Below are positions 1-5,704 of a DNA stretch of 6,440 bases, piece by piece (the stretch's first letter is position 1; each line of letters begins with the position of its first letter). The notes beneath the pieces were generated by a model, which was not told the origin of the DNA, searched no databases, and saw only the letters and a program-made list of their open reading frames with translations. Made by a program: the position numbers and the translations under genes. Source of the DNA: Butyrivibrio sp. (GTDB lineage Bacteria > Bacillota_A > Clostridia > Lachnospirales > Lachnospiraceae); assembly GCF_024699075.1 (NCBI RefSeq), contig NZ_JAILQF010000279.1:1-6440 (forward strand). Direction: 5' to 3'.

Positions 1-1
1 T

Positions 2-913
2 TTCCTTGGTGATGAGCTTGATGCAGTAGTTCAGAGCATCATCCAGGGCAAGTCCTATAAGGGATCAGGTAAGCATTCAATCCAGATCGGTATTGATGTA
101 CTTCCTTCAATTCCTCAGGATAACACAGATAGAAACCGTACATCACCTATGGCATTTACAGGTAACAAGTTTGAGTTCCGTATGCTTGGTTCAGGTCAGT
201 CAATTTCAGGTCCTAACATCGCACTTAACACAATCATGGCTCAGGAACTTAAAGAGTTTGCAGATAAGCTTGAAAAGAGCAAGAACTTCCAGTCAGATCT
301 TCAGAAGCTTATCAAGAAGACCTTTACAGATCATCAGAGAATTATCTTCAATGGAAATGGTTATGATGCTTCATGGGTTAAGGAAGCTACAAAGAGAGGT
401 CTTTCCAACCTTGTATCTACAGCTGATGCTCTTCCTGAATATATTTCAAAGAAGAATATCGACCTGTATGTAGATAACAATGTATATACAGAAGAAGAGG
501 TTCGTGCAAGAGGTGCTATTCACGTAGAAACCTATAACGCTACAATCGAGATCGAAGCACGTACCATGATCGACATGATCCATCGTCAGATCCTTCCTGC
601 AGCATCTGCTTATACAGCTGAGCTGTGCCAGAGAGCCGCTGCTCTTAAAGAAGCTGGCGTTGTAGTAGAATACGAGAAGAATACAGCTACTAATACTGCT
701 ACTCTTACAGATGCTCTTGCAGCTGCATGCAGTAAGCTTGAAGCTGACTATGCAAAGGTTCCTTCAGATCCTGACAAGGCTATGAAGTATCTTCATAAGA
801 CAATCCTTAAGGATATGAGCGAAGCAAGAAGTGCTTCAGATGCACTTGAAGCAGTAGTTGATGAACAGTACTGGCCATTCCCTGTATATGCTGATCTTCT
901 GTTCTCTGAATAA
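2..913 (+). CDS. glnN: Type III glutamine synthetase, C-terminal 303 residues (5' truncated by window edge)
   Basis: This enzyme makes glutamine from glutamate, ammonia and ATP in the cytoplasm, the entry step of ammonium assimilation. The reading frame is open from base 2, so the gene starts upstream of the window; family members are about 700 residues and 303 are visible. The family signature is clear: NRTSP at visible residues 45-49 and TGNKFEFR at 53-60. By analogy with other glutamine synthetases, E58 and R60 sit in the active site. After this comes the long helical C-terminal region found in type III enzymes and absent from the short type I and II forms. There is no frameshift, and the frame closes with TAA. 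The methionine at base 149 is internal, not a start. The next gene downstream is an ammonium transporter, a common and sensible partner. Family assignment is firm; the symbol glnN (some databases use glnA) is conventional. Confidence 0.95.
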   Translation, partial: FLGDELDAVVQSIIQGKSYKGSGKHSIQIGIDVLPSIPQDNTDRNRTSPMAFTGNKFEFRMLGSGQSISGPNIALNTIMAQELKEFADKLEKSKNFQSDLQKLIKKTFTDHQRIIFNGNGYDASWVKEATKRGLSNLVSTADALPEYISKKNIDLYVDNNVYTEEEVRARGAIHVETYNATIEIEARTMIDMIHRQILPAASAYTAELCQRAAALKEAGVVVEYEKNTATNTATLTDALAAACSKLEADYAKVPSDPDKAMKYLHKTILKDMSEARSASDALEAVVDEQYWPFPVYADLLFSE

Positions 914-926
914 ATAAAATATATGA

Positions 927-953
927 CTTGCAGTCTCAAAAAGACTCGGCAAG
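927..953 (+). promoter_or_regulatory. Bulged hairpin in the amtB leader
   Basis: CTTGC (927-931) plus AGTCT (932-936) can pair with AGACT (942-946) plus GCAAG (949-953). This gives ten base pairs with a five-base CAAAA loop and a two-base CG bulge on the 3' side. It lies 14 bases after the glnN stop and 8 bases before a second small hairpin. No T run follows, so it is not itself a terminator. Its position suggests the first arm of a two-hairpin regulatory leader, but its loop does not have the six-base A1/G4 form expected of an ANTAR site. The pairing is seen in the sequence; the function is inferred. Confidence 0.5.
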
Positions 954-960
954 ACAAAAC

Positions 961-974
961 CAGCAAAGGCGCTG
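961..974 (+). promoter_or_regulatory. Possible ANTAR-protein target hairpin (P2-like) overlapping the terminator
   Basis: CAGC (961-964) pairs with GCTG (971-974), enclosing the six-base loop AAAGGC with A at loop position 1 and G at position 4. ANTAR-domain antiterminators (NasR, EutV, AmiR type) recognise paired hairpins whose hexanucleotide loops carry these two bases. The second hairpin typically overlaps the 5' arm of a terminator, so the two folds are mutually exclusive. Here GCTG and the last loop bases are also part of the terminator arm starting at 969, matching that layout. The stem is only four base pairs and the upstream hairpin lacks the standard loop, so this is a candidate only. 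Confidence 0.35.
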
Positions 975-1006
975 ATAGAGTTAAATCTCTACCAGCGCTT
1001 TTATTA
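965..1006 (+). terminator. Intrinsic terminator between glnN and amtB, probable attenuator
   Basis: Bases 969-980 pair with 987-998 over twelve positions with a single A-C mismatch (975/992), around the six-base loop TTAAAT. AAAG at 965-968 can extend the stem against the T run at 999-1002. The hairpin is GC-rich at its base and runs into TTTTATT, the classic Rho-independent form. It lies between two same-strand nitrogen genes, 30 bases before the amtB start, with no convincing promoter after it. Most transcription of amtB would therefore have to read through it, which suggests conditional antitermination. Confidence 0.8.
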
Positions 1007-1025
1007 TATGAGCAATAGCTCAAAA

Positions 1026-1031
1026 GGGAGG
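1026..1031 (+). promoter_or_regulatory. Ribosome binding site of amtB
   Basis: GGGAGG followed by five A residues before ATG at 1037. This is a strong Shine-Dalgarno at a good distance and fixes the start of the ammonium transporter. It lies 19 bases beyond the T-rich tail of the terminator. Confidence 0.85.
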
Positions 1032-1036
1032 AAAAA

Positions 1037-2812
1037 ATGAGTGACGAAATTCTATCTTATATAAACTCGCAGGTTTTTGGGGTTTGGTTTTTGGCGGGTG
1101 CCGCACTTGTATTCTGGATGCAGGCAGGCTTTGCAATGGTTGAAACAGGCTTCACAAGAGCCAAGAATGCCGGCAACATCATCATGAAGAACCTCATGGA
1201 CTTCTGTATCGGAACTGTAATGTTCATCCTTATAGGCTTTGGTCTTTTCCTTGGAGAAGATGCACTCTTTGGTCTTGTAGGTCTTCCAAATTTTGATATC
1301 TTTACTAACTATGCAGAATTTGACTGGTCAGGATTTGTATTCAATCTTGTATTCTGTGCAACAACTGCAACAATCGTTTCAGGAGCTATGGCTGAAAGAA
1401 CAAAATTCATTTCTTATTGTGTGTACTCGGCTGTTATTTCAGGCATAATCTATCCGGTTGAAGCTCACTGGACATGGGGCGGCGGCTGGCTCGCTCAGAT
1501 GGGATTCCATGATTTTGCAGGTTCTAACTGTATTCATATGGTTGGTGGTATCTGCGCACTTATCGGTGCATGGATGCTCGGTCCTCGTATCGGTAAGTTC
1601 ACTAAGGATTCTAACGGAAAGATCACTAAAGTTAACGCTTTCCCAGGTCATAACATCCCGATCGGAGCTCTTGGTGTCTTCATTCTCTGGCTCGGCTGGT
1701 ATGGATTTAACGGAGCAGCTGCAACATCACTTGAGCAGCTTGGTGATATCTTCGTAACAACTACTATCGCTCCTGCAGTTGCAACTGTTGTATGTATGAT
1801 CTTCACATGGATAAAATATGGCAAGCCTGATGTTTCAATGTGTCTTAACGCTTCACTTGCAGGTCTTGTAGCTATTACAGCTCCTTGTGACACAGTAGAT
1901 GCTTTTGGTTCTATCATAGTAGGTTTTGTAGCAGGCCTTCTTGTAGTATTTGGTGTATGGCTTCTTGATAACGTACTTAGAATTGATGATCCTGTTGGTG
2001 CTGTTGCTGTTCACATGATGAACGGTATCTGGGGAACACTTGCTGTAGGTCTTTTCTCAACTAATTCTGTTCCTGGTTACTCACTTGCAGATGCAAGCGG
2101 CAATGAGATGGTAGGTCTCTTCTACGGTGGCGGTTTTAAGCTTCTTGGTATCCAGCTCATCGGTATGTGTGCAACAATCCTCTGGACTTTAGTTACTATT
2201 TTTATTACATTCACTGTTATCAAAGCCACTCTCGGACTCAGAGCTTCTGAAGAAGAGGAACTTACAGGTCTTGATATTACAGAACATGGTCTTTCATCTG
2301 CATATGCAGGTTTTTCAATAATGGACGTAACTGGAATGGAGATGGAAGCAAACGAGAATACAGATCTTGGTATCGGGGAATACGATAAGGCTTCTGAAGC
2401 ACTTAAAAATGCATCTGTTAAGGTTGTTAAGGCTCCTACTTATCCTGAAGCTGATTCCGGTATCCATAAGGTTGTAATCATTGCTAAGCTTTCTCGTTAT
2501 GACAAGCTCAGAAAAGCTATGAACGATCTTGGTGTAACCGGTATGACAGTAACTCAGGTAATGGGATGCGGCATTCAGAAGGGCGCCGGCGAAAGATATC
2601 GTGGTGTTGAAATGGATGCAACACTTCTTCCTAAGGTTAAGCTGGAAATCGTAGTTGCCAAGATTCCTGTAGATAAAGTTATAGAAACTGCTAAGCGTGC
2701 ACTCTACACAGGTCACATCGGTGACGGTAAGATCTTCGTATATAATGTTGGTAAGGTTGTTAAGATCCGTACCGGCGAAGAAGATATTGAAGCTCTTGCC
2801 GATGTAGAGTAA
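1037..2812 (+). CDS. amtB: Ammonium transporter fused to a C-terminal PII signalling domain (591 aa)
   Basis: This is an inner-membrane ammonium channel of the Amt/Mep/Rh family with its own PII regulator attached. The Amt part spans about residues 10-430. It has the family signature beginning DFAGSNCIHMVGG at 159, the pore twin histidines H167 and H326, W147 before GGG, the gate phenylalanines F106 and F224, and DDP at 317-319. A linker of about 45 residues follows. Residues 475-591 form a complete PII domain: the T-loop runs from Q514 KG to LPKVK (531-535), IGDGKIF starts at 561 and KIRTGE at 576. Against E. coli GlnK numbering (offset 475), Q39, Y46, R47, K58, K90 and R103 are kept. Tyr51, the uridylylation site, is Met526, and the cyanobacterial phosphoserine position 49 is Val524. 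The T-loop arginine that plugs the Amt pore (R47) is R522. The fusion implies built-in gating by ATP/ADP/2-oxoglutarate; that mechanism is inferred. Confidence 0.96.
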   Translation: MSDEILSYINSQVFGVWFLAGAALVFWMQAGFAMVETGFTRAKNAGNIIMKNLMDFCIGTVMFILIGFGLFLGEDALFGLVGLPNFDIFTNYAEFDWSGFVFNLVFCATTATIVSGAMAERTKFISYCVYSAVISGIIYPVEAHWTWGGGWLAQMGFHDFAGSNCIHMVGGICALIGAWMLGPRIGKFTKDSNGKITKVNAFPGHNIPIGALGVFILWLGWYGFNGAAATSLEQLGDIFVTTTIAPAVATVVCMIFTWIKYGKPDVSMCLNASLAGLVAITAPCDTVDAFGSIIVGFVAGLLVVFGVWLLDNVLRIDDPVGAVAVHMMNGIWGTLAVGLFSTNSVPGYSLADASGNEMVGLFYGGGFKLLGIQLIGMCATILWTLVTIFITFTVIKATLGLRASEEEELTGLDITEHGLSSAYAGFSIMDVTGMEMEANENTDLGIGEYDKASEALKNASVKVVKAPTYPEADSGIHKVVIIAKLSRYDKLRKAMNDLGVTGMTVTQVMGCGIQKGAGERYRGVEMDATLLPKVKLEIVVAKIPVDKVIETAKRALYTGHIGDGKIFVYNVGKVVKIRTGEEDIEALADVE

Positions 2813-2820
2813 GTAACCAG

Positions 2821-2890
2821 TTGGTGCCTCTTATGGCACCAGCACCGAACTATCAGCCACTCGTGGCATGAGGTTAAATTTGTAACCCTC
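2821..2890 (+). other. Cluster of three close hairpins after amtB
   Basis: Three hairpins sit within 70 bases, starting nine bases after the amtB stop. TGGTGCC (2822-2828) pairs with GGCACCA (2835-2841) around TCTTAT. GCCA (2856-2859) pairs with TGGC (2864-2867) around CTCG. GGTTA (2872-2876) pairs with TAACC (2883-2887) around AATTTG, and flanking GA/TC extends it past one bulged C. None is followed by a T run, so they are not ordinary terminators. The GC-rich composition stands out from the AT-rich sequence that follows. It may be a 3' UTR structure protecting or regulating the amtB message, a small RNA, or a copy of a dispersed palindromic repeat. The folds are visible; the role is unknown. 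Confidence 0.45.
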
Positions 2891-2908
2891 GTCTACTTAA
2901 AAAATTTC

Positions 2909-2992
2909 AAAAAGAAATTCCGGTATTATTATGATTCTCTATATTCTTTCTGCAAAAGAAAATAAGAATTAAATAATACCGGATTTCTTTTT
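2909..2992. terminator. Large inverted repeat, probable bidirectional terminator
   Basis: Bases 2909-2930 are the reverse complement of 2972-2992 except for one extra T in the left arm, giving a stem of 21 base pairs with core CCGGTATTATT. The 41-base loop can fold further: ATTCTT (2943-2948) pairs with AAGAAT (2964-2969), with TTTC/GAAA as an alternative or inner pairing. The right arm ends in TTTTT for plus-strand transcripts. The left arm is flanked by A runs that give a T-rich tail on the minus strand. It lies between the convergent amtB and secreted-protein genes, where a shared terminator is expected. No terminator was recognised in the rest of the gap (2993-3096), which is AT-rich with no gene. 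Confidence 0.7.
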
Positions 2993-3096
2993 ATAAACAG
3001 ATAATAATCTTATTTTTTAGCCTACAGATTCATCATCTGATCATCTTATTAAATGCGCGATTAACATTTCTCCTTATCAAAAAGCTATATATTTCC

Positions 3097-3984
3097 CTAT
3101 TCTGATACTTCTGCACTATATGTAAGAGATATATCCTCTTCATAAATATTGTCTGCTGAATAATCATCTGCATCATAAACGCTGAGTGCAAATTCCATAT
3201 CTTCTATATCCTCTTCAGAAGTAACATCTATGTCCTCTAAATCTTCAGTATAGAAGGTGATCTCATCAAATGCCTGAGAATTAGGAAGCACCGAAACAGC
3301 CCAGTATGAATCTATCATATAGCCATTTATAGATGCATCATCAATTGTAAATATAACTCTCTTATCTGTATTGTTAACTACATAAACCTTAAGCTCATAA
3401 CCCCAATATTCATCCATTTCCGTGCCGATAAGGACAACTTTTATATCATCACTTTCAGCTATAATAATATCCCCATCTTCATCTTCCCTGTATACATTCT
3501 CTGCGTTCTCTTCACCCTGCGGATAAATGTGGAAGCCATCATAATATACATCATCTGCAGACCAGTCATCTGAATCATAGATGCGCATAACAATATAGAT
3601 ATCTGTAATCTCGCCTATAAGCTCTTTTTCCTCATCCGTAAGATAAAAATCAAAGTCCTCATTAGCTTTCTTACCAGGTTTTACTTCAGAATAAAAATAA
3701 GGAACTACGCATACTCCGTTAAAAGATGCACTTTCTGCAGAGTACATATATGTTACATCCTCAGAATAATTAACCATGCTTACTTCGAGAATATAACCGG
3801 CATCTTCATCTTCTTCTATTCCTGTAATCGTAACACAAACTTCATCGTTATCAACTACAGTATATTCTTCAAAGTCAGAATCCGACTCCTTTGCATTAAC
3901 ATTTCCAAGTGGAATAGCAGCTATGATCATAGCCATAAGAACTGCGGTGAGAGTTTTAAAAATAGTTTTCGTCCTTAAATACAT
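3097..3984 (-). CDS. Secreted acidic protein with two tandem beta-rich repeats (295 aa), function unknown
   Basis: I do not recognise a named family. The N terminus is a typical Sec signal peptide: basic MYLRTKTIFK, a hydrophobic stretch, and probable cleavage after NVNA at residue 31. The mature protein is very rich in Asp and Glu and contains two diverged copies of one domain, about residues 47-155 and 179-290. Matching elements include VTITG/VVLIG at the start, an ASFNG/ASING step, and a closing YDxDD(W/Y)SAD(D/N)(V/I)Y motif at 136-147 and 270-281. The alternating hydrophobic pattern suggests an immunoglobulin-like beta sandwich, similar in style to uncharacterised clostridial exported domains. 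There is no lipobox, LPxTG motif or C-terminal membrane anchor, so it is probably released. ATG at 3984 is chosen because AAAGGAGG lies seven bases upstream; a longer frame from 4044 would begin inside the promoter. It appears monocistronic. Confidence 0.85.
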   Translation of the reverse strand: MYLRTKTIFKTLTAVLMAMIIAAIPLGNVNAKESDSDFEEYTVVDNDEVCVTITGIEEDEDAGYILEVSMVNYSEDVTYMYSAESASFNGVCVVPYFYSEVKPGKKANEDFDFYLTDEEKELIGEITDIYIVMRIYDSDDWSADDVYYDGFHIYPQGEENAENVYREDEDGDIIIAESDDIKVVLIGTEMDEYWGYELKVYVVNNTDKRVIFTIDDASINGYMIDSYWAVSVLPNSQAFDEITFYTEDLEDIDVTSEEDIEDMEFALSVYDADDYSADNIYEEDISLTYSAEVSE

Positions 3985-3991
3985 ACTACAA

Positions 3992-3999
3992 CCTCCTTT
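3992..3999 (-). promoter_or_regulatory. Ribosome binding site of the secreted repeat protein
   Basis: On the minus strand this reads AAAGGAGG, a near-perfect Shine-Dalgarno, with seven bases (TTGTAGT) before ATG at 3984. It decides the start in favour of the form with an N-terminal signal peptide. Confidence 0.9.
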
Positions 4000-4044
4000 A
4001 CAATAATACCCAACAAAGGTGGCAGGACTCCTCTCCGCATGCAA

Positions 4045-4073
4045 ATTATACGATATTTCGTTAATAGCTTCAA
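4045..4073 (-). promoter_or_regulatory. Sigma-A promoter of the secreted repeat protein
   Basis: On the minus strand, TTGAAG (4073-4068) is followed by a 17-base spacer and TATAAT (4050-4045). The -10 is the exact consensus, the -35 matches four of six bases, and the spacer is the ideal length. Transcription should start near 4038, giving a 5' UTR of about 54 bases to the ATG at 3984. It lies just downstream of the terminator of the neighbouring cyclase gene, so the secreted protein gene forms its own unit. The remaining bases up to 4160 are AT-rich with nothing else recognisable. Confidence 0.8.
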
Positions 4074-4160
4074 TAACAATTCATTAATATTTCTTAAAAA
4101 GCGCCCTATTTACTGATAATTTACAAATAATTCTATAATCTATATTTTCTGATAAGATGA

Positions 4161-4196
4161 CAAGAAACAACCCATTACCTAAAGGTAATGGGTTGT
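4161..4196 (-). terminator. Terminator of the binding protein-cyclase unit
   Basis: ACAACCCATTACC (4167-4179) pairs perfectly with GGTAATGGGTTGT (4184-4196) around a four-base loop. That is 13 base pairs, beginning 12 bases beyond the cyclase stop codon. In the minus-strand direction the stem is followed by TTCTTG, a short and interrupted T tract, so termination is likely but perhaps incomplete. Confidence 0.75.
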
Positions 4197-4208
4197 CTGG
4201 CCAAATCA

Positions 4209-5693
4209 TTATAAATCCTTATACCAACGGTAACCGTCTCTTCCTGCTTCTTTAATGCTATATAACGCTCTGTCTGCACAGCGTATCAGTTCATCAATAT
4301 CCTCTGCATCTGAAGGATATTGTGCAAGTCCTGCACTAAAGCTCATGTGCTTGCCAGGCTCATCGCTAAATCCAGATAGTTTTATGTTATGAACACAGTT
4401 CAAAGACTCCTTTAGAATCTGATCAATATCATCAGAATCCTCGATAGCTATCATAGCCAGGAACTCATCTCCTCCATACCTGAATATCTCAGCCTTGTCT
4501 CCAAGATTGTCAGACAAGATGCTACTAAAGGTCTTGAGAAGTTCATCACCTTTTTCATGTCCAAGTTTATCATTAACATCTTTGAAGTTATCAATGTCAA
4601 TAAAGCACAAAGCCTTGTATTTTCCGGACTTTAGCCATTCAGCTGAAGATACGCTAAAAGCTCTTCTGTTTAAAAGACCAGTCAGTGCATCATGTAACGA
4701 TATCTTTTCCAGCATATCGTTCTCTCTTCTGTTAAGAATGTACATGGTAAGAATAATAACGACTACTATTATAAGAAGTAAAATAGTAAACCTTATAACC
4801 TGGTCCCTGAACTGACTCACAGTTGAAGATAGGGCTTTGTTAGGTATCCTTACAACAACATACCAGTCCTTGGCACTCTCTATCTTATCGCAGTACTGGG
4901 AATAACTGTCATAACCAATGGTATAGTTGATTCCCATGTTATCAACGCCTTCTCTAAGCTGCTGTATCCAGTTCATATATGTAGCTTTTGAGCCTTCATC
5001 AGTAAGATTCTGCATACGAAGATATGCATTAGTCCAGCTGCCAACGGCATGCTCATCTGTAGAAACACACTGAATAATATTGGCTGAATCGGCATTCATA
5101 AGCCATATTTCAAGGTCAGTAATGCTAGAATTGGTTTTTGCGATCTCTTGAAGATCCTCAAACAGATATGTGATGAAAAACCAACCGTCCTTACCTTGGG
5201 AATAATTTATCTTTACAAATACCGTAGAAACAGTTTTACCATATATATTCGAACGATAAGGCATGCTCATCGTCACATTCTCAGCCGTATGTGTATAATC
5301 AAGAAGATCCCATCTGTCAAAATCTACTTTTTCTTCTTCAGTAGCATAGATATTTTCATCTTCGTCAACAAATCCAATGCCTGCATACTGCTCTCTGACA
5401 TCATCATCACTTGCAAGCTTTTCATAAACCTCGTCTAGTGATGAATAATCCTGGGCAGAAAGTGTTACAGCTATCTTCTTACTTCTATCTGTCAGAGAAT
5501 TAATATAATTATTCATCTTCTCAGACACCAGAGTGCATATTTCGCCTGACAGGTACTGATCATGCTCTACCATGAGATTGTTAAAGTATGTGATAAGCAT
5601 AGTTATTGCTATGACAAACACTAAAAGAGAGAGGATCAGAGTAATATAAAGTATCCTGTTTTCTTTTTTGATACTATTCTTATTATTATCCAT
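4209..5693 (-). CDS. Membrane diguanylate cyclase with extracellular Cache-like sensor (494 aa)
   Basis: This protein should make the second messenger cyclic-di-GMP from two GTP in response to an external signal. Numbering from ATG at 5693, a membrane segment lies at about 14-37. An extracellular domain of about 260 residues follows; its pattern (FVDEDENIY, then GKTVSTVFVKI, ending KDWYVVVRIP) resembles double-Cache sensors. A second membrane segment is at 301-320, and the GGDEF domain begins at DALTGLLNRR (335). The catalytic motif RYGGDEF is intact (GGDEF 407-411), as is the metal-binding DID at 366-368 in FIDIDNFK, so it is predicted active. The inhibitory RxxD site is absent: the aligned residues are GDKA. 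No EAL or HD-GYP domain is present. A TTG six bases upstream is in frame but abuts the Shine-Dalgarno, so the ATG is preferred. It is co-transcribed with the binding protein gene before it. Confidence 0.93.
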   Translation of the reverse strand: MDNNKNSIKKENRILYITLILSLLVFVIAITMLITYFNNLMVEHDQYLSGEICTLVSEKMNNYINSLTDRSKKIAVTLSAQDYSSLDEVYEKLASDDDVREQYAGIGFVDEDENIYATEEEKVDFDRWDLLDYTHTAENVTMSMPYRSNIYGKTVSTVFVKINYSQGKDGWFFITYLFEDLQEIAKTNSSITDLEIWLMNADSANIIQCVSTDEHAVGSWTNAYLRMQNLTDEGSKATYMNWIQQLREGVDNMGINYTIGYDSYSQYCDKIESAKDWYVVVRIPNKALSSTVSQFRDQVIRFTILLLIIVVVIILTMYILNRRENDMLEKISLHDALTGLLNRRAFSVSSAEWLKSGKYKALCFIDIDNFKDVNDKLGHEKGDELLKTFSSILSDNLGDKAEIFRYGGDEFLAMIAIEDSDDIDQILKESLNCVHNIKLSGFSDEPGKHMSFSAGLAQYPSDAEDIDELIRCADRALYSIKEAGRDGYRWYKDL

Positions 5694-5699
5694 AGCCAA

Positions 5700-5704
5700 T
5701 CCTT
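5700..5704 (-). promoter_or_regulatory. Ribosome binding site of the cyclase, overlapping the upstream stop codon
   Basis: On the minus strand the sequence reads TAAGGA: TAA (5705-5703) ends the binding protein and AAGGA (5704-5700) is the Shine-Dalgarno of the cyclase, six bases before its ATG. The sharing of bases implies that terminating ribosomes help start translation of the second gene. It also rules out the TTG at 5699, which would have no spacing. Confidence 0.75.

Noticed and set aside
93..473. Open frame of 126 codons overlapping glnN in another frame
   Set aside because: The glutamine synthetase frame is unmistakable through the same bases; the alternative translation is low-complexity Leu/Ser-rich.
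927..953. First leader hairpin as a standard ANTAR P1
   Set aside because: Its best fold has a five-base CAAAA loop; no stable fold gives a six-base loop with A1 and G4 here.
1002..1007. TATTAT after the terminator as a -10 for an amtB-only promoter
   Set aside because: No acceptable -35 element lies about 17 bases upstream, where the terminator stem occupies the sequence.
2315..2716. Antisense open frame of 133 codons opposite the Amt linker and PII region
   Set aside because: It lies wholly within a well-supported gene, has no recognisable domain, and its composition is that of a reverse-frame shadow.
3985..4044. A longer start for the secreted protein at 4044, adding 20 residues
   Set aside because: The extra stretch would begin inside the predicted -10 region, has no ribosome binding site, and would bury the signal peptide; ATG at 3984 has AAAGGAGG seven bases upstream.
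5694..5699. TTG at 5699 as the cyclase start
   Set aside because: It directly abuts the AAGGA Shine-Dalgarno with no spacing; ATG at 5693 is at a normal distance.
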